From: Lumbricus terrestris
Taxonomy: Eukaryota > Annelida > Clitellata > Crassiclitellata > Lumbricidae
NCBI GenBank assembly: GCA_949752735.1
Contig: OX457039.1
Span: 47,492,218 to 47,556,217 of the forward strand
Direction of reading: 5' to 3'
Length of the DNA stretch: 64,000 bases
Shown: piece after piece, positions 54,701-64,000 of the stretch
How the letters are laid out: each line of letters begins with the position of its first letter
How positions within the stretch are numbered: position 1 is the stretch's first letter
The notes under the pieces: model-generated
What the model was told of the DNA's origin: nothing
Databases searched by the model: none
What the model saw: only the letters and a program-made list of their open reading frames with translations
Translations under genes and position numbers: made by a program

Positions 54701-56299
54701 GATCTCCATTCAGCACAATATCCTTAAGTGCTGGCACATCTGCTGTTTGTGGCAGCGGCTCTTATTTTATATATCCGATTTGCAAACAGACTTATGCAAT
54801 GATTATGATTTTGGCAGAAATTTAATTTAAAGCAACCATCAGTGGATGCTTTATACATTTAGATAAGATTAGATTAGATTGTGTCTGATGGGCTCACATT
54901 GTGATATTTATCTCCAAAGATAAAGATAGTATTATAGAGTCATAGTGTTGATTTTAGAATTGACCGACGATGCTCAGAAGTTTTTTCTACAACAAAAAAT
55001 TCCTGTGCTGTAGAAATATATGTGCATGCTTCTTTTTAATGTATTTGCCTATTTTATATGTTTCTCTGTGACATTTGACTAGCTTTGGTCACAATACATC
55101 TGCACTGCCACTGCATTCCTGTATTTTTATAACTTTATTCATATATTGAATACTTTGGTCACATTGTGAGGAAAGAGGGGAACTGCCTGGAGAAAGAAAT
55201 TATGCAGGGAACAACAAGAGGAGCACGTGCGCGTGGAAGACCGAGGGCCAATTGGATGGAGAATATAAGGTCTTGGACTGGTCTAAACATGTGTCAACTG
55301 ATGAGGGCAGCCGAAGACAGATGTATTTGGAGACAGACAGTTCATGGTGCGGCCCAACTTCGGAGCGAAGATGGCTAAAGACGAGACGATTCATATATTA
55401 ATTGATTACAATAATGACTTCAAATGTTTGATGCGATTTAGCTTGTGTATTTGTCACTGTTCTATGCAGGTTCTCCAATGCAGATGATTCAGGCTTTTGA
55501 GCTCGTCTTCAAGATGATTGTCGAAGATCCGATGAGCGATTCATGTCCCAACATCAGTTACAGTGAATTTGTCGGACCGGCCGTTGTGGGCAACGATTTT
55601 ATGGGGCCTCCAGTACCACCGGCCGTCATGCCCAACTTCAACAATCCAGTCTTCATGGGAGCGATGCGGCCAACGCCCCAGCTTAGCACTGAGTCTCTCA
55701 GGTCAGCACTCAGAAATTCAGGCTATTCATTCCCATCGAGCGATGAGATAACAGCAGCTGTTTGCACCCTGGCCAATTATGGATTTCTTGGTGTAACTGT
55801 TGGACCACCGCGAAATAACAGTATGTCATTGGAGGAGATGGTGGCCGTTTTGGGTGGTGGAAACCGGTTTCCAGTGGAGCCATTTGGATTCAAGCCAGCG
55901 TCAGGAGGCTGCAGTCCCTTTGATAGCAGCATGGCTAATGTAGCTTTGGGCTGGGGTTCGAATCCTAGAGGTGATGGAAATGCTTTAGCATTTGCTGCTG
56001 CTGCTCAGTCTTTTGGCATGAATCAGGATAACTTTCATGAGGTTGGTAAGGAGCTGCAGGTCGGGGAGAATATTGTGGGTGCTATTCTCGGTCAGGGTGG
56101 CAGAGGCATTGTAGACATTCAGAAGCAGACATCAGCCACGATCCATATATCAAAGAAAGGTGTCTTTGCTCCAGGCACTCATAACCGAATCGTTACCATC
56201 AAGGGATCAGCCGAGGCAGTGGAAAAAGCAATGTTCAAGATTAAGCTGTGCATTGAATTTGAAGAAAACAAGCGCAAGCATGAGCAGATGCTCAAGTAA
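51785..56299 (+). CDS. NOVA: NOVA/Pasilla-like KH-domain RNA-binding protein, 5 exons, 441 aa
   Basis: NOVA proteins bind YCAY clusters in pre-mRNA and control alternative splicing in the nucleus. Exons: 51785-51866, 53189-53329, 54045-54160, 54404-54560, 55470-56299 (1326 nt, one frame). The short first exon [14 protein letters not shown] matches the NOVA N-terminus (DSRKRPL). KH1 spans about 31-110 with GKGG at 47-50 and DFYPG; KH2 about 114-195 with GKGG at 128-131 and NISY near 190; KH3 about 359-430 with GQGG and [14 protein letters not shown]. The spacer between KH2 and KH3 is about 160 residues, Ala/Gly/Pro-rich, shorter than in vertebrate NOVA. Intron 3 uses a GC donor (GCAAGT at 54161), required to keep frame. 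The first donor lies in a SINE tail. Intron 4 contains a LINE fragment. Orthology to NOVA/ps is strong by domain order and motifs. Confidence 0.94.
51867..52365 (-). mobile_element. tRNA-derived SINE (antisense), split by a MITE
   Basis: The 3' half lies at 51867-51980 (tail reverse complement GTTTGTATGTACTTGTTATA, body with CGCCGAAGCGCATGAGCC) and the 5' half at 52280-52365 (B box reverse complement GGATTCGAACC near 52301). They are separated exactly by the MITE at 51989-52271 and its duplication. The tail begins at the first intron base of the NOVA-like gene. Confidence 0.9.
51989..52271. mobile_element. MITE with GGTAAAYACGCACAC ends, 8-bp target-site duplication, copy 1
   Basis: The ends GGTAAACACGCACACTGGAT and its inverted partner at 52250-52271 flank long inverted arms of about 75 bp (CCAAACAATATGGCTGCCAA). 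GGACATGC flanks both sides (51981-51988, 52272-52279). The core is the CTAACCCTAACCGACCC module also present at 17781. The 8-bp duplication fits hAT or P-like elements. Confidence 0.93.
52378..52684. mobile_element. MITE with GGTAAAYACGCACAC ends, 8-bp target-site duplication, copy 2
   Basis: Same family as 51989-52271 but with the core in opposite orientation (GGGTCGGTTAGGGTTAGTTT). GACTATAG flanks both sides (52370-52377, 52685-52692). A short duplicated CAGCGCAGCGACTAT lies in the left arm. Confidence 0.93.
53683..53741. repeat. Pyrimidine-rich CCATCCCTCC low-complexity run
   Basis: CATCCATCTCCATCCCTCCC to TCCCTCCCTCCCTC in intron 2 of the NOVA-like gene. Confidence 0.8.
55150..55380 (+). 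mobile_element. 3' fragment of an RTE-like LINE in intron 4 of the NOVA-like gene
   Basis: The frame reads [20 protein letters not shown] (from about 55152), [18 protein letters not shown] and [20 protein letters not shown] before TAA. It is the closest relative of the fragment at 37918 and ends 90 bp before exon 5. Confidence 0.85.
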
Positions 56300-56694
56300 T
56301 GACTGGGCCGTGTTTGTGACACGTGCTATTTTTTTGCTGTCATTTTCTGCGGTTAGCCCTGCCACGTGCCAAATGTAGTGGACGAAGTGACAGTTGTAAC
56401 TGATGGAAACTTTGGTTAAGTGACTTTTTAACGATGCAGATGGTGTGACTATTTTGAGAAGACTTCTGTGTCGAAGGTTGACAGGCTGCCATATTTGATC
56501 ATGGTCTTATAGACTGCTAAACCATCGATCCAATTACCTAAATATTTGTTTTGGTTGCAGATAACTTTTTCATTTATATTTTCACCTCAGTCTCAACTTT
56601 ATGGAGGAGAATTGTTTTTCTGGCAGTTACTATGTAGTTTGTGTCTCCTTTAACGTTGTTGAATATGTTGCTGTTTGTAATGCAAAGGGAGGTC

Positions 56695-56700
56695 AATAAA
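56695..56700 (+). promoter_or_regulatory. Candidate polyadenylation signal (AATAAA) of the NOVA-like gene
   Basis: AATAAA within GGTCAATAAAAAG, about 396 bp after the stop, followed by a T-rich stretch. A further AATAAA lies at about 58055, so longer 3' UTRs are possible. Confidence 0.55.
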
Positions 56701-58404
56701 AAGACCATTGTTTTAACTGTATGTTTTTGGCCAGCAAATTGTCATTTCTTTAACTCACTTTGGTTTAATATTACCAAATACTGCCATTATATAGGATAAA
56801 ATATACGTTATAAGGAATTACTTATGAATTTAAAAGGTACTAGCAGTGATGGAACCATGACAGAGATTGGTCTCAAGACTGTGAATGTGCGGTATTGGTC
56901 TTGACCACTTGTGGTCTTGATCTTACTACTCCAGTCTTGGTCCAGTACTTGGTTGAGACTTTGATTGTAAGGAGATGTTTCCAGAGACTATGATAACTTG
57001 AGAAAAGTGAAGTTTTCAGGCCCAAATATTTGCTACACAGGATTTTCTGGCAAGCTTCAAGCTGCAGCCAGGATCTAATAATTTGGAGCTAATAACCCTG
57101 TGCAACCCTGGTTAAGGAATGAGAACTATATTCATCATCCTTATTTTGAGACCTAACTGCTGTCTGTATGTTGACTATTTTGGAAAAATTGAAAATCTCG
57201 TTTTCCTTGTAGTCTGCTATTTGTTAGTTCGCACTAAAACTTTTATGATTATGGAAATTTCAGACAGTTGCAATATTTCCTCAGGTTTGTCCTTGAATCT
57301 AAACTTAAAAGATTTGTGAAGTGACATCAGAATTTAGTTGTCGTTGTCTTTAAGGATGAACTCTTGCAAAAACAGCATTCACCAAGATTGTATGTCATTC
57401 TGATTAGTATTTTGCCTTTAATATTTGTAAGATGTAATAAACATAAAAACGTGAATGCTATGGCTACTTTCTTTCGGCACTTCAATTCCATTTTATTTTG
57501 GCCTCTTAATCTTTGTGATTCAAAGCTTTATATTGCTGGAAATTAATTCCACAAGGTTATTGTATTGTTAAGGGTCTTCGATTCCTGGTCGAACTCTGTA
57601 GTCATGGTCTTGGAATTTTAGTCTTGTTTACAACTCTAGCATAAGATTTGTAAATTAAAAATTATCTTATATTTACAGAAATTTATTTTAAGGTTGTTAC
57701 TGCTTGAAATGTCAGCTGCTGTTATTTTAAAAGTAATTTACCAGTAGCTTAAAAGTGAATTAAATGATTTTCAAGACAATGGTGAGAACTATATATAAGT
57801 TCTTGTCTGGTCATATGTCTGGCTATGATTTGTTTTTCCAATTTCTGATTAGACAACTTAGGACGTTGATTGCACCGAGTTAGTTGAAACCTTTCATCTG
57901 TTTGTTGGGGCAGCATAATAATTGTTCCTTGCAAAGGAAGACACTGTTAGAAACAAATGTTTCATAGAATACACAAATCTCGCATTCATGTTTTCTTTTG
58001 TTGAAGTCCGGCTTGTACTTATTTGCAATATTCTTGTCTTGTTTGTTTTAGTGAAGAATAAATTTTCGTTTTCATCTACAACATCCTAAACCTGTTTTTA
58101 ATAATTTATTCTAAACTCTGACATTATTTTAAAGGCTACATGGACCATTTTGACCTAGTCTGATGTTTGAAGAAGAGTTAGATATGAGATATGGCAGTTA
58201 CTTTCGATAATAATTGTTTATTAAAATATTTTTGTGGCTGGACGTGTTCTGCAATTTAAAGCTAAATAATAAATAACTATTTTTGTGACTGACAAGATGA
58301 ATTTCACGCTGATGTGGATATGGATTTACATCTGTGGCTGATGCTCTCTGATCTTATAGCTCAGACATTAAATTCACAATCATGTTATCATTAAGGCATG
58401 TGTT
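56701..58404. other. Non-coding downstream of the NOVA-like gene, old hAT-like remnant
   Basis: No gene. TGGTCTTG/GTCTTGG words cluster at 56870-56955 and 57570-57630, and CTAGCAGTGATGG / CAACTCTAG may be the worn ends of one element of about 800 bp. The rest is AT-rich. Confidence 0.4.
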
Positions 58405-58478
58405 TGATAAACACGGTTGCAAACAATAATGTGAAAACCTAACGTGCAGAATCATTCTTTTTTTGCTGAATCATTTGT
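58405..58478 (+). repeat. Perfect 74-bp direct duplication, copy 1
   Basis: TGATAAACACGGTTGCAAAC through GCTGAATCATTTGT is identical to 59202-59275. Confidence 0.93.
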
Positions 58479-58978
58479 GACGAATGAATACAACTATTTA
58501 GTGCTACAACCACCAGGAAGGAAAGTCACAGAGACCATTTATAGTAGAAATCAGTCATGAATTCTCACAGCTTGGATTCATTCATATATCTTTAGTCATG
58601 TATAGCATGGATTCACAAAGATAATAGAAAAAGCTTCATGACTTCATTCACTTCACAGTGGACAGCCACAGTCAGGTACAGTCATTTCATTGTTACCTTC
58701 TAGTTTCTTATACTTCCAGATGTAAATTTCATTCCTAGGTTTTTTTCATTGCCTCTGTTTTTATGCATCACAGTAGATATCTTATTCAATACATGTAAAG
58801 TTTTCATTGGTTCATGAAATTGCCTTTGTCTAAATATTCGGTAAAGTCATTCTGGCACTGATTTTTGTGAGCTGACCTTTTGGGATAGAATCATTCTGAA
58901 ATTATGAGAGCATTTTATCAGCCTTGGCTATTATGGGAGGTGAGAATGAATTATGGTACAGTAAGCACAAGCTAGAAT

Positions 58979-59008
58979 AGATATATATATAATATATATA
59001 TATATGTA
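58979..59008. repeat. (AT)n microsatellite
   Basis: ATAGATATATATATAATATATATATATATG, an imperfect AT dinucleotide run. Confidence 0.85.
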
Positions 59009-59201
59009 TGATAAATGCTTCACTGCACAGTGCATAGAATGACAGGACAAGATTCTGCAGAGAATCGTTTCCAGCTTGTTATTGGCCAATGTGTTCAGTG
59101 TTCACTTGCATCAAAAGTCCTTAGCAATAAACTGCAGCATCTATAATGTTCCTTTGGAGCCAAGAGTTTTAGAAAAGGAAAACACTGACATTACAGCACA
59201 G

Positions 59202-59275
59202 TGATAAACACGGTTGCAAACAATAATGTGAAAACCTAACGTGCAGAATCATTCTTTTTTTGCTGAATCATTTGT
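59202..59275 (+). repeat. Perfect 74-bp direct duplication, copy 2
   Basis: Identical to 58405-58478, 797 bp further on in the same orientation. The flanks are unrelated. Confidence 0.93.
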
Positions 59276-59722
59276 CAGTCTAAAACATGCGAAAATAGTT
59301 AAATAACAGAATGTAGTAATTTCATGATTCATGTTTTTTTTAATTAGGCTGTGCTGCCCATACTTTTTTGGGATTCTTGTACCATTTTAAGTTTCTCTGT
59401 GTTAAACGTAGATTGGGTGCATAAGAATTTTGTACATCATTAAAATTGTAATTAGGTATGATTGTACACCATTAGGTTTTAGAATTCTTATGAATGATGG
59501 ATTCTATTTTCCGTAAAGTGCAGATTGTATAAATTTTGTAGGTGACGGTTGTGTTGAAGTATGATGTGAATACTGAACACAAGTGAGATGCATGAAACAC
59601 GACCATCATTGAAAGGCAGGATCCAGAAATGTTCTGCAAAAGATTTCTTCGTAAGTACAATACAACCATGAAGTAGCAATATTTTAAACGTAATTATGAA
59701 TGGTGCTTTAAGTGTATTAAGT

Positions 59723-59806
59723 GTAATTGCTCGTGTGCTTCGGCGTGAAACTCCGATGCAGCGCCCGCTCTGTACCCAGGAGCGCCTCTGAGTAGGAAGC
59801 TTATAG
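59723..59806 (+). mobile_element. tRNA-SINE 3' half
   Basis: TAATTGCTCGTGTGCTTCGG CGTGAAACTCCGATGCAGC and GGAGCGCCTCTGAGTAGGAA GCTTATA match the body and tail of the SINE at 4711. The head is absent. Confidence 0.82.
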
Positions 59807-60090
59807 TTTATAATAACACACAGGGTTTCAGTCGAAGGCCACTTTTAAGCAACGCTGTTTTGCAAAGCCACGAACTTGAAGTGGATCATTATTTAACACC
59901 AACGATCTTCAAATATCAGGTGTCAGGAACCGCTTATGATAGAGTATGGAGTTAAGTTGTCATGCGGCTTGCCTTTGATGCAGTGTGTATAATCAATTAA
60001 TATTCCCTCCAGGGCATGATGCATATAAGAGGTTTTCCACTTTATGTCTGATTATCTAATTCTTGTCTGATTTTTATTCTTTATGCCAGC

Positions 60091-60222
60091 CGCTTCTCCA
60101 GTTGGTGTTGACATCTAAGAAGCTGCTTCTCCAGTTGGTGTTGACATCTAAGAAGCCACTTCCCCAGTTGGTGTCGACATCTAAGAAGCGGCTTCTCCAG
60201 TTGGTGTTGACATCTAAGAAGC
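60091..60222 (+). repeat. 33-bp tandem repeat, 4 copies
   Basis: The unit is CTTCTCCAGTTGGTGTTGAC ATCTAAGAAGCGG. The third copy differs by a few bases (CACTTCCCCAG, GTGTCGAC). Because 33 is a multiple of three, both strands stay open, which makes short frames that are unlikely to be genes. Confidence 0.94.
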
Positions 60223-60689
60223 AGGCGATTTTTGTTGGTGATTGGAAAGAAGAAATAAATGTTTACAGTTGACTTGATGAGAACATTTTCAATATCACAA
60301 TGGCATAATTTTAAAGAATGTGACATATGCAGATCTTTTGATTGGCTTATAATGACAGCTGCTGTACTTATGCTGACAGCTTCTGTTACATTCTGCAAAA
60401 TGAATGAAGGGCAAATTTTAAAAAAAATTAAATAATATTTGTAGATGCCAAATATTGGAAATTTTATCAGGACATTCAAACGTGTCTTTTAACATTTGAG
60501 AGGCTAGCCAACTTGGGCATGCTGCCATTGCTGTTTATTGCTCAGTCTTGTTGTACAAGTTCCTCTTGTGCGTGGTTTAACCAACAGTTCTTGGTCAAGA
60601 CTGGACTTCTGTAAGTTCTGTTCATACTCAACCTGCTGAAGTTAGGTCCATTGAACTGAGTTGGATTTTATGTGAGTTTGTAGAGCGTG

Positions 60690-60900
60690 TAAATACACAC
60701 AGAACATTAATTGTAAATGTAATTGTAACCAAACATTCATATAAGGCAGCTAAAAAATCAGCAGCACTCTGTGGCGAACCAGAAAGTCTTAAGGTGTCTC
60801 CGGAACTGAGAATAAAAGACTAGTAACTCAAGGTGAAGTGACTGGTGAAGACAGTTCCAAGTTGATGGGCAACATGGCAAGTTGGCAACTAGAGTGGATC
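60690..60900 (-). mobile_element. Probable decayed LINE 3' end with (ACAATT)n-like tail
   Basis: ATTAATTGTAAATGTAATTG is followed by ACATTCATATAAGGCAGCTA, a worn version of the CATTTATATAGCGCC terminus, and about 150 bp of body with the TTCCAAGTTGATGGGC block. Confidence 0.45.
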
Positions 60901-61096
60901 GTAGCGGAATGCATACATGGAACAACAATAAGACCATGTTAAATCCCAGTCACTCTTCTAGTTTGGCCATTGTCAACAATTCCAACCCAAATAAGTCTGC
61001 CAACTTGGGTGCTATCAGAACTGTGCTTGCTGCCAGTGATGCAATGTTAAGTAGTGGTGTCAACAATCCATTGGTTGCATTCTGTGACCAAGTTGT

Positions 61097-61192
61097 GAGG
61101 CGCGGTAGTGTAGTGGTGGCGTCATCGCCTTGAAGCCGGAAGGTTCGAGGTTCGAATCCACCTCGCCGCGTAGGGTCCTTGGGCAAGTCCTT
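61097..61192 (+). mobile_element. tRNA-SINE 5' half
   Basis: GAGGCGCGGTAGTGTAGTGG contains the A box and GGTTCGAATCC (61149-61159) the B box. It continues to GGGCAAGTCCTT and then stops. Head sequence GCCTTGAAGCCGGAAGGTTC is identical to that of the truncated SINE at 4326. Confidence 0.9.
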
Positions 61193-62854
61193 TGAACCTT
61201 TCTTAACTTTGGTTTTTGAAATAGTACATTTCTTTAAATTATTCTTTTTAAAGTATAACTTTCTATTATATTCTTCTTCAGGTTATCTGCCCCTAGGCAG
61301 GTTCGAATGCAAAATGTTGCCACTCCATCCTCCATTGTGCCTTCAATTAAGTTTTTTACCATAAATATTGAGAAACATTAAATGAATGTATATTTGTGTG
61401 GATTGCTTGAATGATTGTATTCCATTAACAGTGATTAACTAACACTATACCCATTACCAATGATAATTCTGTATAGACCTACACAACATTACCTACTTAG
61501 AATGCATAATAAAAAGTTTTTACTGAAATTCAAAAATTGGTTAAGAGTCTGTTAAGACTAAATTCGTGTTAGCACGAATTGCTTGTGCTTTAGAACTACA
61601 GGTTTGATAAAGGTTCGAGTGACGACTTGTGGTCTAGCTTCCTAGTCAGCAAAATTTTACAGCTGCACAGCATAGTCTGTTAAATAGTGAGTGGCCTCTA
61701 GATCTATGTTTGATATCCATTCACCAAAAGCATAGGGCTGTAGGTCTTGAATTCACGGATGCTGGATAGACTGGTATTCAGGAAAGTTGGCTTCAAGCCT
61801 TACTTAACACTTGCCTTTGTTTGAACAGTGCCAATCTACATTATAGTGCCAAGAGCTGTTGTCTAGTACGTTGGACGAACTATCCGTGTCTATCAGCTAA
61901 ACATGCTGTAGAAGTTGTCATCTCAATGACATAGATTCTGGTCTTGTGTTTATCCACTATTCTTGAGGTACTTTAATTTTGCATCATGTGTATGTTAAAC
62001 TGACAGGACTTGTTTCTTGACGTGTCTGTTGATTTTCAAACCATGGATTGTTTTTCTCCATCGTCTCAAGCACTGGTTCGGGTGGGATATCCGGTCCTGC
62101 ACTTAATTGGTTCATTATCTATTTTAGTCCATGCACTCTATCAGTGCATTCAAGTGGTAATTCTTCATCTAAAACTTTGTTGGCATGCAGTGCTCCACAG
62201 CAATCAGTTCTTATTCCTCGTTTCTAGTGCCATCTACCAATGGGGAATTGGGAAACAATCTCCTGTGGTTGCCAGAAGTGGTGTTAACATTTGTACAGAA
62301 CTTAAGGCTTATTTATGATAATTATGCATTAATATATGGTTACAAGCAACTTCTGAGCATCATACACAAGTATGCCAGAGTGGGTGGATTATTCTCCCAT
62401 TCCAGGTGGGGTGGGCAGTTAGGTACCACTCCTCTAAGTTTTGTTTAGATTATACAGCACACCTTAAGTAGTTATTTGCTGAAATATCATTCCTATAAGT
62501 TTGCAGATACTCGAATCTACTTCGGACATGCTGTGATATAGTTTGTCCTTGCAGCCATTGTCAGGATATTGGCTAATATACTCCTCAGCCCATCAAAAAT
62601 GCAACTTCTGGATACTCCAAATCATCTTAGAGAAATTTTTATTAGTGCAAGTCCTTGAAACAGGACAACTCAACTATTGAGCTGGCAGGTGCTGCCTGTA
62701 ACTTATGCACCATATCAATCTTAGCAAGTAACAAGTATTTGTCAGTCTTCATGTTCATTTGTTAAGAATAGCGTTAAACACTGCGCCAATATCTGCATCA
62801 ACATCTTTGGAGGGCCTAGGTTACTGGAGGTTGCTTACTGTCATCAATAAAACA
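61193..62854. other. Intergenic, no gene seen
   Basis: AT-rich. A frame at 62010-62318 has hydrophobic composition but no recognisable domain and no splice context; it may belong to a decayed retroelement continuing to 63230. Confidence 0.4.
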
Positions 62855-63230
62855 TGGTGAAGCTGTAGAAAGTGCAGAACTCTTGGCTAGTCATATCTAA
62901 ATCATGCAAATATGGACATATAACCTATTTGCTTAAATATTTGCATTGGCTTCCTGTTCAGTAAAGAATTAGTTTCAAACTGTTATTATATGAACTCTAG
63001 TATTTGCCACAAACTTAAAATCAATTTTTTCCCTAAACTTTTTCTTCATGAGGCTATCTCATTATCTTTGTCTGGTAACACGTTATTCAAGAACTGTTAT
63101 TTATCAACAAGCCTTTTCTGTTGCCAAATTTTCGCAACGCTTTCTCTGCATCTATGCACTCAGTTTTCTTGCTTGGTCAGTTTCAGTTGTTAAAAGTTCA
63201 ACAATAAGTTACACACCACAAAATTTACGA
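62855..63230 (+). mobile_element. Decayed L2/CR1-like LINE C-terminal fragment
   Basis: With frame changes the plus strand reads VESAELLASHI, then HITYLLKYLHWLPVQ (about 62917-62961), the HI-P-L--LHWLPV motif of LINE C-termini, then FKLLLYEL. Stops are frequent. Confidence 0.6.
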
Positions 63231-63482
63231 ATATGGGATATGGAAAATGAGCACTCTAGTTTTTGACCCTCCTACCACAAAATTGAACTTTGCTTACAAG
63301 TACTATAATTTAACTACCAATCTACGCTGACCCTGGTTGGATTCATACCTAAATATCAAATAAAACAGAATTCTGTGCTTTTTAAGTCAAAAGACATGAC
63401 AGTTATTTCACCAATTTTCAACTGTTACCAAAGCATAAAATTTCTGTAACATCTTGACTGCAAAAGTTCAGTTTTTTGTCTT

Positions 63483-63587
<105 letters not shown>

Positions 63588-63811
63588 TTAAGAATCTTCA
63601 ACTTGTTAGTATTTAATGACAGATTAATGGCTTGGATATTATCACTAAACTAGTAAACCATGATAAATTTTGTCAACATCATGCAGAACACATCTGCAAA
63701 TCAAGAAAAGGGACATTCTAATACAATGCTCACAATCAAACTTCACAGCGTGTCAAAAAACATATAAACTGTTATGAAAATATAAGGAATATCATAACAT
63801 GTAGGACATAG

Positions 63812-63985
63812 GGCTTAAAGTGTGCCTGGACGGTCATGGACGGCGTCCATGCACTTATTTGAAAATCTGAATGCTGTCCTGCCACTTATTGGCGAGCACA
63901 GACTGGAAAGGTACGAGGCATCCAGGCACTTCTTTTGGAGAGGTAAGGGACGTCCAGGCACTTATTTTTCCACACTTTATGCACT
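63812..63985. mobile_element. Short TIR element (TTAAAGTGTGCCTGGACG ends), hAT-like
   Basis: GGGCTTAAAGTGTG at the left and CACACTTTATGCACT at the right are inverted, and GTGCCTGGACG / CGTCCAGGCAC further in are inverted as well. The CAGGCACTTMTTTT block occurs twice near the right end. Flanks AGGACATA and GGACCATA could be an imperfect 8-bp duplication. It lies in the intron before the last RPL23 exon. Confidence 0.65.
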
Positions 63986-64000
63986 GGACCATAGGAAGAG

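Noticed and set aside
56848..57640. Complete hAT element downstream of the NOVA-like gene
   Set aside because: TGGTCTTG words are suggestive but the ends match poorly and no target-site duplication was found; kept only as a remnant.
60063..60479. Frames with LLQLVLTSKK-type repeats on both strands
   Set aside because: They arise from the 33-bp tandem repeat, which keeps both strands open; no start context or conserved protein.

Overview
The window is animal nuclear DNA. Its genes have GT-AG introns (one GC-AG), long AT-rich non-coding stretches and a dense load of LINE, SINE and DNA-transposon copies. The proteins that can be recognised are metazoan: a NOVA/Pasilla-type three-KH splicing factor, a sphingosine kinase, ribosomal protein eL/uL14 (RPL23), a SRPBCC/START-like protein and an endonuclease IV. 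An animal endonuclease IV of the Apn1/Nfo type points away from vertebrates. An invertebrate, probably marine, is the best guess; the phylum cannot be fixed from the sequence alone.

Layout. 1-3017: open reading frame of an RTE-like LINE (minus strand), running off the window edge. 3.4-5 kb: duplicated repeats and two tRNA-derived SINEs. 9484-14695 (minus): a four-exon SRPBCC-like gene whose exons are short and whose introns hold LINE 3' ends and a hAT-type MITE. 16.8-18.3 kb: nested foldback transposons with clean target-site duplications. 18610-24792 (plus): endonuclease IV in seven exons. 29285-37046 (minus): sphingosine kinase in six exons, with a hAT element and a long near-perfect hairpin in intron 1. 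37.5-41 kb: repeats, including a foldback-like element. 41.35-44.6 kb: a 32-bp minisatellite split by a CR1-like LINE, itself split by a LINE 3' fragment. 44828-47593 (plus): a single large coding exon for a degenerate multi-zinc-finger protein. 50.4-51.6 kb: LINE debris. 51785-56299 (plus): NOVA-like gene in five exons; its first intron begins inside an antisense SINE tail and holds two related MITEs. 58-63.3 kb: non-coding DNA with duplications, a 33-bp tandem repeat, and SINE and LINE remnants. 63483-63565 (minus): last exon of RPL23, the rest lying beyond the right edge.

The genes are unrelated housekeeping and regulatory genes and form no operon or pathway: DNA base-excision repair, lipid signalling, RNA splicing, translation. 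The unifying theme is mobile DNA. LINEs and tRNA-SINEs share one 3' tail (GGGAGCGCCTCTGAGTA through GGGGCGCTATA) followed in LINE copies by a copy-specific microsatellite, which fits a LINE/SINE partnership. Four different TIR families leave 8- or 9-bp duplications, often nested. All exon joins were checked only by reading frame, splice dinucleotides and protein-family similarity recalled from general knowledge; no search or alignment was run.
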